NCBI GenBank assembly: GCA_019313605.1
Contig: JAFDAW010000088.1
Span: 1 to 18,051 of the forward strand
Length of the DNA stretch: 18,051 nucleotides
Reading direction: 5' to 3'
DNA from: Deltaproteobacteria bacterium
Lineage (GTDB): Bacteria > Myxococcota_A > UBA9160 > SMWR01
Part shown: positions 7,040 to 15,544 of the stretch, in pieces
Layout: every line of letters begins with the position of its first letter
Position numbering within the stretch: position 1 is the stretch's first letter
Notes under the pieces: model-generated
What the model was told of the DNA's origin: nothing
What the model saw: the letters and a program-made list of their open reading frames with translations, nothing else
The model's database searches: none
Made by a program: the position numbers and the translations under genes

Positions 7040-7999
7040 TCAGGCGCCGTGGACGACCCGGTACTCCTGGTGGAGGTGGCCGCTCGAGCCCGCAATTCGC
7101 CCGAGCCCATAGCTGAACAAGCGCAATCCCTCTACGGCGACGGCGCGGCCGTTCAGGGGAAGGGAGAGTGCAAACGCTGCACCTTTGACCATGCAGTAGG
7201 TTCCGTGCACCAACAGGCGCAGAACCGTGCTAGAACGATGCTTCAACTGCACCCAGGACGACGAAGTTCCAACTCGAAAACTGCGCTGAACGAGCCAGCG
7301 AACCGTCGATCTGGATTTGGGGACACTTTCGTAAACGATCGCGTTATCGGCCCAGACGATCTGGAAGCCCGCGGCAAAAACGCGCGTGAAGAACTCTTCG
7401 TCTTCACCCCCACTGAGCGCCATCGATTCATCGAAGTAGCCGCCGAGGCTATCGAATACTGCCACGCCTACGAGCGCGTTGTGGGTAAACGCCACCTGGC
7501 GGAGCGTTCCGGTGGGGTGTCGCGGCCTCTCGTGGAACCCGCCTTCTGCGACCCAGCGCGGAGGAGACTCCACGTACCGCGGGAGACACGGCCCGGTGAC
7601 TACATCAGCCCTGTAGTACTCCTGCACGCGCAACAACTCCGCGAGCCAGTCGGCTTCAGGAGTCTCGTCATCGTCGATGAACGCGACAAAATCACTGCCG
7701 GAAAGTGCCGCCTCAAGCGCGGCATTGCGTGCGAAGGGGATCCCGCGGCGCTTCTCAACCACGTAATGCAGCGAATAAGCGTGTCGCGCTGCCGCTTCGT
7801 CGCAGGTCGCTCTCGCCGATTCGCGCGAATCGTTGTCGACGACTACGACCTGAAGCGTCACGTCAGCGGGAACTTCGAGGACCTCGAGCGCGCCCAACAG
7901 ATTGGCGAGGCCTATCGGGCGGCCAAAAGTCGCGACACAGACACTCACGCGCCGTTGGGGCATCCCGTCGCCACTCGCCTGAGAATCCGCCATCGACAT
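7040..7999 (-). CDS. Family 2 glycosyltransferase (GT-A fold), tandem paralogue A
   Basis: A 319-residue inverting glycosyltransferase of the GT2 superfamily. Visible are the N-terminal Rossmann-like start RVSVCVATFGRP, the nucleotide-binding VVVVDND (51-57), the metal-binding triad DDD at 109-111 (FIDDDETPEADWL) and the acceptor-side acidic motif GGEDEEFFTRV (197-207) carrying the probable catalytic base. The C-terminal 80 residues contain two hydrophobic stretches (LRLLVHGTYCMVKGAAFALSL and a final one), suggesting membrane attachment. The ATG at 7999 lies one base after the frame-B stop (8003-8001) of the upstream paralogue; a second in-frame ATG at 7993 is an alternative start. It shares blocks such as EKRRGIP-ARN-AL and ELLRVQ-YRADVV-GP with the gene before it. 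It probably adds one sugar to the cluster's polysaccharide. Confidence 0.92.
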   Translation of the reverse strand: MSMADSQASGDGMPQRRVSVCVATFGRPIGLANLLGALEVLEVPADVTLQVVVVDNDSRESARATCDEAAARHAYSLHYVVEKRRGIPFARNAALEAALSGSDFVAFIDDDETPEADWLAELLRVQEYYRADVVTGPCLPRYVESPPRWVAEGGFHERPRHPTGTLRQVAFTHNALVGVAVFDSLGGYFDESMALSGGEDEEFFTRVFAAGFQIVWADNAIVYESVPKSRSTVRWLVQRSFRVGTSSSWVQLKHRSSTVLRLLVHGTYCMVKGAAFALSLPLNGRAVAVEGLRLFSYGLGRIAGSSGHLHQEYRVVHGA

Positions 8000-8000
8000 C

Positions 8001-8941
8001 CTACTTTCCGTACACGCGCGCGTATTCGCGGTAACGCAGACCGAAGAGTCCCATCAGCCAGCCCGCGCCGGAGGCCAACGTCAAGAGTGCTTGTACGCGC
8101 GCGGCGACGCCTCTCCGCAACGCGACTGCGAGAGCGCTGTATGCCGCTTGAGATGCCTCAACTCCGAACTCCCCAGCCCGTTTGCGATGCGATACGCGCG
8201 CTGGAGAAGCCAAGGCAGCGTCATCCGCGATGCGGAAATGCATTCGTAGGCCAGCGCATCCTGGGCCCAGACCATGTGGTATCCCGCGCGACCAACGCGT
8301 CGAAAGAATTCCGTGTCGGTGCAGCCATGCAGTGCAAAGCGCTCGTCGAAGAGGCGATCCATCTGCTTGAACACCTCACACCGAACGAGCACGTTGTGCG
8401 TAGCCGCCGTGTCGACGAGGTCACCTGTGGACCTCTGCTGACCATCGAAGAAGTGCCCCTCCAAAACCCAGAGTGGTGGCTCGTCGAGAAAGCGCGGCGG
8501 ATTCGGTCCCGCTACGACGTCCGCCCGGTACAAGCCCTGAACTCGCAGAAGTTCAGGGAGCCATCCGGGTGCGGGTTCCACATCGTCATCGGTGAACACC
8601 ACGAAGTCCGCGAAGGGAACCGCGACTCCGAGGGCCGTATTACGCGCTTGCGGGATGCCCCGCCGTTTTTCGATCACGTAATGCAGATCGAAGGGCAGCC
8701 ATTGCCGAGCGCGCTCACAAATCGCGCGGGCCGACCCCTCCGGGTCGTTGTCTACCACGACCACGTCCACCGTTGGTGCCTCGTCTGAGAGGGATGCGGA
8801 TGCAAGCGCTTCGAGTAGCCGCTGGAGACCCTCTGGCCGCAGATACGTGGCCACGCAGACCACCACGCGAATGGGCTCAGACGAGGCCTGTTTCGAAGGC
8901 TGCAAAGGCGCCTCGGGGGCGTCTGACGAATCGGATTGCAT
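8001..8941 (-). pseudogene. Family 2 glycosyltransferase, tandem paralogue B, with a C-terminal frameshift
   Basis: The reading frame from ATG 8941 gives a complete GT2 catalytic domain: RVVVCVATYLRP, VDVVVVDND (58-66), metal triad DDD at 118-120, and an acidic motif CTDTEFFRRV (207-216). After about residue 262 (SSELRHLKR) the frame degenerates and stops at 8081 after 286 residues. The frame one base away continues plausibly to a stop at 8003-8001, giving AAYSALAVALRRGVAARVQALLTL, then GLFGLRYREYARVYG, a hydrophobic tail like that of paralogue A. Joining the frames gives about 313 residues, near the 319 of paralogue A, and puts the stop one base before the next start. The frame relation implies one base lost (or two gained) somewhere in about 8100-8190. 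The catalytic domain is intact, so a truncated product might still work. It is either a true mutation or a sequencing error. Confidence 0.82.
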
Positions 8942-9046
8942 GCCATTTCATCGGCGCGACTCCGCATGAGCTTTCGCTGTTCGTGGCCCGCCCACGCAGC
9001 CGGAGCTGCCTGCTCACGAACGTGCAGATAGGCGACCTAAAGTCAG

Positions 9047-9056
9047 CCCACGTGGG
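9047..9056. promoter_or_regulatory. 10-bp perfect palindrome in divergent intergenic region
   Basis: CCCACGTGGG is self-complementary and lies in the 209-bp gap between two divergent glycosyltransferase genes (starts at 8941 minus and 9151 plus). The gap holds no recognisable gene. The palindrome could be a regulator half-site pair, but this is inferred only from symmetry and position. Confidence 0.25.
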
Positions 9057-9091
9057 GCCCGAAACGTCTTTCGGTGGGGTCCGACCAGTGC

Positions 9092-9107
9092 GTCGAGGCC
9101 ACTCGAC
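9092..9107. other. Short perfect hairpin upstream of the plus-strand glycosyltransferase
   Basis: The stem GTCGAG (9092-9097) and CTCGAC (9102-9107) enclose the loop GCCA and are followed by a short A run. It lies 44 bases before the start at 9151. The run of A rather than T after it argues against a plus-strand terminator, and on the minus strand the T run would precede the stem. It may be a leader hairpin or operator; support is weak. Confidence 0.25.
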
Positions 9108-9150
9108 AAAAACGCCGGTAGCCCCGGAACTCATTGGATTGGCGCAGATC

Positions 9151-10122
9151 ATGGGAATGCGTTCAAACGAAGAGCCGCGAATCACGGTGCTGATGCCCGT
9201 CTATCAGGCCGAACGCTATCTCGAAGAGGCAGTCGAAAGCGTCCTGGCCCAGAGCTTTGACGACTTCGAACTGCTCGCGCTGGACGATGGTTCAACGGAC
9301 GCATCGCCACGCATCCTCGAAGCCCTGGCTGACCGTGACGATCGCATCAGGGTGCGCGGGGCTGAACACGTCGGGCTCGTGACCCAGCTCAACCAGGGTC
9401 TCGCGGAAGCTCGCGGTGAATTCGTCGCTCGAATGGACGCTGATGATATTTCGCATCCCGAGCGCTTCGAACGTCAGCTCGTCTATCTCGACGCTCATCG
9501 CGAATGCGTAGCAGTGGGCACGGGGGTTCACGAAGTCGATCCCGAGCGCCGAATCATTCGAACACTAGACATCCCCGCTACTCATTCCGAGATCGAATCT
9601 CAACTGATGCAAGGCAATGGGGGAGCGCTTATACATGCGTCTGCGTTATATCGAACTCAGGCGTTGCGGAGCATAAAGGGTTACCGAAAAGAGTTCGAAT
9701 ATGGAGAAGTCATCGACCTCCACCTGCGGCTGGCCGAAATTGGCCGACTCGCGAACCTTCCTGAGAGTCTCTACGAGTACCGGCAGAATTTCGCAAGCGT
9801 GTGTTTCACGAGAGGACACGAACTTCGATCCAAACAGGATGCAGCCATCAGGGAAGCCCTGGTCCGACAGGGTCTGGATCCAGAATCCGCTCCCAAACGT
9901 CCGCCGGTCGTTCCCGCCGCGTCCGCCGATGCCGTCTGGGCTACCTGGGCCAACCGCGCCCTGGTCGCGGGGCATCGTGACACCGCACGCCATTACGCCA
10001 TCAAGGCTTTCCGCGCAGCACCGCAGCGACATTGGAAGCTACCGATCCGGGTTTGGCTCGGCGTTCAACCGTTGCTCTGGAAGCGCAGCCGACAGCGGTT
10101 GCAGAGATGGATCGGGCGATAG
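9151..10122 (+). CDS. Family 2 glycosyltransferase (GT-A fold), divergent from the tandem pair
   Basis: A 323-residue glycosyltransferase with classic GT2 landmarks: ITVLMPVYQAERYLEEAVESV at the N-terminus, LLALDDGSTDASP (41-53), and the metal-binding ARMDADDISHPERFERQL (93-110) with the DADD motif at 96-99. It belongs to the large 'putative glycosyl transferase, MPVYN' group and is not a close relative of the two minus-strand paralogues. The C-terminal third is basic and helical (WATWANRALVAGHRDTARHYAIKAFRAAP), with a TPR-like helix pair. The start was set at the ATG at 9151, with another in-frame ATG at 9157; sequence upstream of 9151 in this frame does not look like protein, and no strong ribosome-binding site helps choose. 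It ends 24 bases before the convergent RND gene. Donor and acceptor sugars are unknown. Confidence 0.9.
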   Translation: MGMRSNEEPRITVLMPVYQAERYLEEAVESVLAQSFDDFELLALDDGSTDASPRILEALADRDDRIRVRGAEHVGLVTQLNQGLAEARGEFVARMDADDISHPERFERQLVYLDAHRECVAVGTGVHEVDPERRIIRTLDIPATHSEIESQLMQGNGGALIHASALYRTQALRSIKGYRKEFEYGEVIDLHLRLAEIGRLANLPESLYEYRQNFASVCFTRGHELRSKQDAAIREALVRQGLDPESAPKRPPVVPAASADAVWATWANRALVAGHRDTARHYAIKAFRAAPQRHWKLPIRVWLGVQPLLWKRSRQRLQRWIGR

Positions 10123-10146
10123 GGTCAGCGCACGCGGCGATCGTTT

Positions 10147-13100
10147 TCAAGTGCTCCGGAGCGAGCGACTCGTCCAATCGATCCACTGGCTCACAAAGCG
10201 CTTCACGTCTTCGAGGATCAGGTAGAGGCTCGGCACCAGGAAGAGCGAGATCGACGACGCGAACACAACACCAAATGCGAGCGAGATCGCCATCGGAATC
10301 AAGAATTTAGCCGACACGCTTCCCTCCAGCAGCAGAGGCGTGAGGCCCGCAAAGGTTGTCATCGAAGTCAACACGATCGGTCGGAAGCGAGCTACACCCG
10401 CCTCTCGAACCGCATCGCCCAACGCAACTCCATCATTTCTGCGTTGATTCACATAGTGCACGAGTACGAGGCTAGAGTTGATGACGACGCCGGAGAGAGC
10501 GACGACACCGAAGACCGACATCATCGAGATATTCATGCGCATGATGAAGTGGCCCACGATTGCGCCGACGACGCCGAATGGAATCACCGCCATGATGATC
10601 AACGGCTGTCCGTAGGAACGCAGCGGTACCGCGAGCAGCGCGAAGATGAGCACGAGTGCAAATTTCGCATCGGTCTTCAATGCCCTGATCGTTTGCTTCT
10701 GCTCGCGCTGCACTCCCTCGAGGTCGTAAGTGAGGCCTGGGTATTCGGCCAGCAGAGCTGGTAGGAAATCACTCTTTAGATCGGCCAGGATTTCGTTCGT
10801 GTTTGCAACTGCTTCATCGATGTCGGCCGTCACGTTGATCACGCGCCGGCGATCGGAGCGATTGATCGTCGCATAGCCACGCCCGCGATCCATGTGCGCG
10901 ACCGCGTAGAACGGAACCTCGCCGCCATCGGATGTACGAATTCGCAGATTGTCGAGGTCGGCGAGAGAAGTGCGCTGGTCGCGCGGGTAGCGCACCATGA
11001 CGCGAATGTCGTCTCGCCCGCGCTGGATGCGCTGCGCTTCTGCGCCATAGAACGCCTGGCGCACCTGACGGGACAGATCTTCCAGCGTGATCCCGAGGGG
11101 TTCGGCGCTCGGCAGCAGCGACAGCTTGACCTCCTGCTTGCCATCCTGGAACGAATCCGCGATGTCGATCACGCCGGAGTATTCTGCGAGGCGCAACTTC
11201 ACCTGATCGGCCACAGCCTCCAGCACGGAGGCGTCGGGTGCCGCGAGTTGGATGTCGATTGGATCTCCGCGGGAGAACAACACCGAATCGAAGCGGAGTT
11301 CCTCGATACCCGGAATGGGCGGCGTCTCGTCGCGCCAACGCTGCGCGATGGCATCCGCTGCAATCGGCCGAATCTCTCCACTTGCGAGCTCGATCGCGAC
11401 TTCACCCAGATTGGTTCCTCCTCCCGTAAGTACGAAAGCAGGGCCGTGTTGATTGTTGGTCTGCTCGCCGACGGTCACGAAGATGTGCCGCACGAGAGAT
11501 TGGCCGTCGGCTTTCATTTCCGCGTCCAAAGTCGCCTTCATGCGGCGCGCGGCCAACTCGACTTCACGGGTCGCGGCAGCGGTCACCTCGACGGCAGTCC
11601 CGGGCGACATCACGATCCTCGCAGTCACGTAGTCGCTCTCGACAGGCGGGAAGAAGCTGAACTTGATGTGACCAAACAGGACAAGAGAAGTGGCCACCAT
11701 CAAGATGGCGATACCGGCTGACAGCGTCACATACCGCCCGCGCAGCGCGGCCGAGAGCGCGGGCTTGTAGAGTCGTGTCGCAACGCGTTCCAGGCTGCCA
11801 GAGGTAAATCGCTGCAGTCGACGCCATCGCCCGAAACTTTCCGATCGCGGTTCACTCGAAGCCGTGGCCGAGCGTCCATTGATCTTCATATGACCGAGAT
11901 GAGCAGGTAGAACCAACTGGGATTCGATCAGCGAAAAAAACAGACAAAGGACGACGACGAGGCCGATCGCGTTGAAGACCTGACCGTAGTGCCCAGGCGA
12001 AACGAGCAACGGCGTAAACGCCGCGACTGTCGTCAGAATGCCGAAGATGACCGGCGTGGCGACTTCCTGCGTCCCGCGGATCGCAGCGACGTGGGCATCG
12101 TCCCCGCTTTCCTGATGGCGGTGCACGTTTTCGCCAACCACGATGGCGTCGTCAACGAGCAGTCCGAGGACCAGGATGAATGCAAACAACGAGATCACAT
12201 CGATCGAGATTCCGAGTGAGGGAAACAGCGCGAGAGCGCCCGCAAACGAGGCCGGCACACCGAGGCTGACCCAGAACGCGAGCCGCAGGCGCAAGAAGAG
12301 CGCGAGCACGACGAACACGAGAATGAAACCGTTGACCCCATTGCGGATCAGGATGTCGAGACGGTCACGCAGCATCTGCGAGCCGTCGCGCCAGACCGCG
12401 ATTTCGAGCCCGTCGGGCAAGCGCGCGCTCGCTCCGGATACCCACTCCTTCACCCGCGCCACCAGATCGAGGACCTTCTGATCGCCGATGCGGTAGACGC
12501 GGATCAAAACTGCGGGCGAACCGTCGAAAGTCGCGAACTGATCGTCTTCTTCGAAGCCGTCGACGATGTTCGCGATCTCACCGAGCAGCAGCCGAGTTCC
12601 GTCGTTATGGCTAACGACGACGATACGATCAAACTCCTCCTTCGTATACGCCTGCCCCTTGGTGCGCAGCAACACTTCACCACTCGCGGTCTTGATCGAA
12701 CCTCCCGGTCGATCGAGCGAGCCGTGGCGCACTGCGGCGGCCACCTGATCGAGCGTCAGGCCATGACGGCGCAGCGTTTTCTCGGAGACCTCGATCGAAA
12801 TTTCGTAATTGCGCGCACCCGACAACTCGACCTGGGTGACGTCGGGTAGAGTGGAGATTTCGTCGCGCATCCGCTCGCCGTAGACCTTGAGGGTGCGCTC
12901 GGAGACATCGCCGAAGATCGCGATCTGCAACGCGTTCCGGCGGGGTTGTACACTGCTGACGATCGGCTTTTCGGTATCGACCGGGAATGTGGTGATCGAA
13001 TCGACCGCGTTCTTGATCTCGCTCAGTACGCGATCGACGGGAGAGCCCGAGACCAACTCCGCCGTAACGCCACACCAACCCTCCGAGGCATCCGACATGA

Positions 13101-13341
13101 TCCTTTCGATGCCATCGATGCCCTGAATCTCCTCCTCGATCCGAACACAGACGCCTTCCTCCACCTCCTCAGGAGCGGCTCCGAGATACGCCACCCCAAT
13201 CGTGATGATATCGACGTCGATGTCTGGGAAGATCTTTTGCTGGATCTTGGGAAGCGCAGCGACGCCACCCACGACCATCAGCATCAACAGCAGGTTCGCG
13301 GCGACGTGGTTGCGCGCGAACCATTCGATCGGGCCGTTCAC
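10147..13341 (-). CDS. RND-family efflux transporter, inner-membrane pump subunit
   Basis: A 1064-residue resistance-nodulation-division transporter, the proton-driven inner-membrane pump of a tripartite efflux system; the length fits the family. The N-terminus has the first transmembrane segment (AANLLLMLMVVGGVAAL) followed by the conserved PDIDVDIITIGVAYLGAAPEEVEEGV. Transmembrane helix 4 carries GLLVDDAIVVGENV with Asp397-Asp398, equivalent to the AcrB proton-relay Asp407-Asp408. Helix 10 reads GVVINSSLVLV with Asn955 where AcrB has Lys940, as seen in related non-HAE1 subfamilies. A large periplasmic domain lies in each half. The start is GTG at 13341, overlapping the adaptor stop by GTGA, so translation is coupled. 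Substrates (drugs, detergents, lipids or metabolites) cannot be told. The sequence does not look like the heavy-metal CusA branch. Confidence 0.95.
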   Translation of the reverse strand: MNGPIEWFARNHVAANLLLMLMVVGGVAALPKIQQKIFPDIDVDIITIGVAYLGAAPEEVEEGVCVRIEEEIQGIDGIERIMSDASEGWCGVTAELVSGSPVDRVLSEIKNAVDSITTFPVDTEKPIVSSVQPRRNALQIAIFGDVSERTLKVYGERMRDEISTLPDVTQVELSGARNYEISIEVSEKTLRRHGLTLDQVAAAVRHGSLDRPGGSIKTASGEVLLRTKGQAYTKEEFDRIVVVSHNDGTRLLLGEIANIVDGFEEDDQFATFDGSPAVLIRVYRIGDQKVLDLVARVKEWVSGASARLPDGLEIAVWRDGSQMLRDRLDILIRNGVNGFILVFVVLALFLRLRLAFWVSLGVPASFAGALALFPSLGISIDVISLFAFILVLGLLVDDAIVVGENVHRHQESGDDAHVAAIRGTQEVATPVIFGILTTVAAFTPLLVSPGHYGQVFNAIGLVVVLCLFFSLIESQLVLPAHLGHMKINGRSATASSEPRSESFGRWRRLQRFTSGSLERVATRLYKPALSAALRGRYVTLSAGIAILMVATSLVLFGHIKFSFFPPVESDYVTARIVMSPGTAVEVTAAATREVELAARRMKATLDAEMKADGQSLVRHIFVTVGEQTNNQHGPAFVLTGGGTNLGEVAIELASGEIRPIAADAIAQRWRDETPPIPGIEELRFDSVLFSRGDPIDIQLAAPDASVLEAVADQVKLRLAEYSGVIDIADSFQDGKQEVKLSLLPSAEPLGITLEDLSRQVRQAFYGAEAQRIQRGRDDIRVMVRYPRDQRTSLADLDNLRIRTSDGGEVPFYAVAHMDRGRGYATINRSDRRRVINVTADIDEAVANTNEILADLKSDFLPALLAEYPGLTYDLEGVQREQKQTIRALKTDAKFALVLIFALLAVPLRSYGQPLIIMAVIPFGVVGAIVGHFIMRMNISMMSVFGVVALSGVVINSSLVLVHYVNQRRNDGVALGDAVREAGVARFRPIVLTSMTTFAGLTPLLLEGSVSAKFLIPMAISLAFGVVFASSISLFLVPSLYLILEDVKRFVSQWIDWTSRSLRST

Positions 13342-14618
13342 TTCGGCCTCTGGGCCATCGCGGAATCGAGCCCGCCCGCATCCTCTGTAGACTGCTGCTG
13401 TTGACCGAGGCGACCTTCATCCTCTGGGTCGCTGACGATTCGCACCGCCATTCCATTGATGGCGGCTGCCAGTGGCGAAACGCAGACCCGATCACCCGGC
13501 CGGAGGCCGCCACCGATCACTACGTCGTCGCGTTTGGCGCGAAGAACGTCGACGGTCTTGAAGCGCAGTCGATCCCCCGCGTCCACCACGTAGACGACAT
13601 CGCTGCCAGCATCTGTGCGCAGGGCCGTGCGCGGTAGCACGAAAACGTTCTCGACCGTCCGGCCCTGGATTTCAGCATCGACGAAGAGGCCAACGGCCAG
13701 GGGCGCCGAACCGGTCGTTCCGTTCTGGCCATAGGGATCCTCGACGCGCGCGACGAGGTGCACCATGCGACTCTTGGCATCGATCTCACCCTCGGTTCGC
13801 ACGATACGCCCGGCCCAGGTTCGCGGTTCACCCGCGAACTCCGCACGCAGCTGAACCTCCGGCCCAGGTTGCGCTTCCGTCGGATCACCGTCCGTTGCCG
13901 CTCGTTCGCCACTGAGGTTGAACGGGATGTCGAGGTAGAAGAGTTCGCGATCGGGCAGCGGCAGACGCACCTCCGCGTAATCGGTCGCGTAGAGCGTCGC
14001 GATCGACGCTCCGCGGCTCACGAACTGTCCGACATCGACCTTCTCCGAGCGCACGCGCCCTTGATAGGGCGCGCGAATTTCCGTTCGATCGAGATCGCGC
14101 TCCGCGCGCGCGAGCTTCGCAGTATGCTCGCGGAGTTCGGCCTCAGTGACCTGAAACGCGTTTTCGGCATCATCGATTCGCGCCTGGCTCGCGACGCCTT
14201 GTACGGCTAGGCTGCGCTGGCGTTCGATTTCGGTCTCGGCGCGCGCGAACTCGCTCTTCGTTCTCGCAACGACAGCGCGCGCGGCCTCGAGTTCGACCCG
14301 ATGATCCGACGGGTCGATCCGAAGCAGCGGATCCTCCGCCTCGAAAAATCCACCGGACACCAGCCTGGGTGAAACCCAGATCACTTCGCCCGAAACCTGC
14401 GGGATGAGATCGCTCTCGGTGCGCGGCACCACGGTACCCTGCGTTTGCACCGTAAATTGCAGCTCGCGCGGTTGCACTTCGATCACGGAGACGAGCGGCG
14501 CATTTACGCGAGCCGGGCCCGCTTCGACACCGGGTTTGGTCGCTTTGACGATGACCACGATGAACGCGGCCGCGGCGACGATGGCCAGGGGAGCGAGTGC
14601 TTTCATTCGCGAATTCAT
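13338..14618 (-). CDS. RND efflux periplasmic adaptor subunit (membrane fusion protein, HlyD/AcrA type)
   Basis: A 426-residue adaptor that links the inner-membrane pump to an outer-membrane channel. An N-terminal uncleaved anchor (LAPLAIVAAAAFIVVIV, residues 8-24) is followed by a split lipoyl (barrel-sandwich) domain, GTVVPRTESDLIPQVSGEVI (61-80) and TEIRAPYQGRVRSEKVDVGQFV (179-200). The coiled alpha-hairpin lies between them at about 105-178 and is rich in Arg, Glu and Ala. Beta-barrel and membrane-proximal domains follow, with VFVLPRTALRTD and GGGLRPGDRV. The C-terminus has a QQQQ run and is probably disordered. It overlaps tetR upstream by ATGA and the pump downstream by GTGA, so all three are one operon. 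An in-frame ATG five codons later is an alternative start. No outer-membrane factor gene is nearby, so the channel must be encoded elsewhere. Confidence 0.93.
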   Translation of the reverse strand: MNSRMKALAPLAIVAAAAFIVVIVKATKPGVEAGPARVNAPLVSVIEVQPRELQFTVQTQGTVVPRTESDLIPQVSGEVIWVSPRLVSGGFFEAEDPLLRIDPSDHRVELEAARAVVARTKSEFARAETEIERQRSLAVQGVASQARIDDAENAFQVTEAELREHTAKLARAERDLDRTEIRAPYQGRVRSEKVDVGQFVSRGASIATLYATDYAEVRLPLPDRELFYLDIPFNLSGERAATDGDPTEAQPGPEVQLRAEFAGEPRTWAGRIVRTEGEIDAKSRMVHLVARVEDPYGQNGTTGSAPLAVGLFVDAEIQGRTVENVFVLPRTALRTDAGSDVVYVVDAGDRLRFKTVDVLRAKRDDVVIGGGLRPGDRVCVSPLAAAINGMAVRIVSDPEDEGRLGQQQQSTEDAGGLDSAMAQRPK

Positions 14619-15349
14619 CTCGCAACCCCACGTGAGCCGCTTACCGCGCGCAGTCCAGCTACGACATAGGCGATCATCTGCTGAAGCACCGATTCATCGG
14701 AAAGCCGCGCCGTCCAACAATCACACTCGCCTTCTTCCTGGCCCGGCACCGTCACCAGATGACCACTGATCACGTGGACCATCACGCCCACAGTAAGTTG
14801 GAACCCAAGTTCGATCTCCCCGCGTGACTTTTCTGGTAGTGCCGCGGCGAGCGCCGCTACGAAACGCGTGACGATCGGGCCGAAGAGTTCCCGTTTCATC
14901 GCGGAGACGACACCGGGCGGATCCGAGTAGATGCGCGCCGCCACTTGCCGAAAACGTGCGGTGGCATCGACCGACGCCGCGTGCTCTTCGAAGACGGGCC
15001 GCAAGAACGCCTCGACGATCGTCTCGAGTTCCAACGGGCGACCATTCGCATCTTCTTCGAGCGCGTCGAGACGCGCGATGCGCCGCTCGTTGAGCGGACC
15101 GACGCGCCGCAAGAGCGTCTCGCGCAGCAGCGCCTCCTTCGAACCAAAGTGGTAGTTGGCAGCCGAGACGCTCGCGCCGGCCGCCTGCGTCACCGCGCGC
15201 ATCGACGCACCCTCGAAACCGCGCTCGGCGAAGATCTGCTCGGCGGCGTCGAGCAACCGCTCGCGCGTGTCTGCGCCCCGCCCACCTTCCGGCGGCGCGA
15301 GCCGAGTGGGACGAGAATCGGCGATCTGCGAATCAGCGGAATTGGGCAC
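14615..15349 (-). CDS. TetR/AcrR-family transcriptional regulator of the RND operon
   Basis: A 244-residue regulator. After a non-conserved N-terminal 25 residues, the TetR DNA-binding domain spans about 26-75: TRERLLDAAEQIFAERGFEGASM, then the helix-turn-helix AVTQAAGASVSAANYHFGSKEAL with the typical Y-H-F-G-S-K-E ending. The C-terminal ligand/dimer domain is helical and contains FRQVAARIYSDPPGVVSAMKRE, as in regulators of the CerR type. The start is GTG at 15349, supported by AGGAG about 11 bases upstream. It is the first gene of the operon and overlaps the adaptor by ATGA, so repression would control its own synthesis together with the pump. A candidate operator sits just upstream (15371-15395). 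The inducer is unknown. Confidence 0.92.
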   Translation of the reverse strand: MPNSADSQIADSRPTRLAPPEGGRGADTRERLLDAAEQIFAERGFEGASMRAVTQAAGASVSAANYHFGSKEALLRETLLRRVGPLNERRIARLDALEEDANGRPLELETIVEAFLRPVFEEHAASVDATARFRQVAARIYSDPPGVVSAMKRELFGPIVTRFVAALAAALPEKSRGEIELGFQLTVGVMVHVISGHLVTVPGQEEGECDCWTARLSDESVLQQMIAYVVAGLRAVSGSRGVAR

Positions 15350-15370
15350 GTCGGCGGTAGCTCCTAATTA

Positions 15371-15395
15371 GAACGATCGTTTGAAACATACGTTC
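15371..15395. promoter_or_regulatory. Candidate TetR operator overlapping the tetR-efflux promoter
   Basis: The 12-base arms GAACGATCGTTT (15371-15382) and AAACATACGTTC (15384-15395) are related by inversion around base 15383, with nine of twelve positions pairing. The left arm contains the perfect palindrome AACGATCGTT (15372-15381). On the minus strand a TATGTT (15390-15385), spaced 17 bases from TTGCGC (15413-15408), could be the -10 of the operon, and it lies inside the repeat. The layout is what autorepression by a TetR protein would need. The divergent carboxyltransferase could also respond. The operator and promoter roles are inferred. Confidence 0.6.
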
Positions 15396-15544
15396 GATAA
15401 TCTCGGAGCGCAACTTGAGTGATTCTTTGGTGATTCAACTATTTGACCTTGAAAGAGAAATTCGCATTCCCAAAACAGCGCTCCAAATCGGCCGAGGCGA
15501 CCTGGGTGCGCGGATTCCACTCGCGCCTCCACTACCATCCCGCC

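Noticed and set aside
6899..8788. A 629-residue plus-strand open frame
   Set aside because: It is antisense to the two tandem glycosyltransferases, has arginine/histidine-rich composition and no family signals; it is a by-product of high GC and codon bias on the real strand.
8773..9150. Upstream extension of the plus-strand glycosyltransferase into the divergent gene
   Set aside because: It is antisense to paralogue B and non-coding in character; GT2 homology starts at about 9175.
15443..15544. TTG start for the carboxyltransferase adding 34 residues
   Set aside because: The added residues are unlike the family, which begins M-S-W-x-P-E-V at 15545; TTGACC there could instead be a -35 element, though no good -10 follows.
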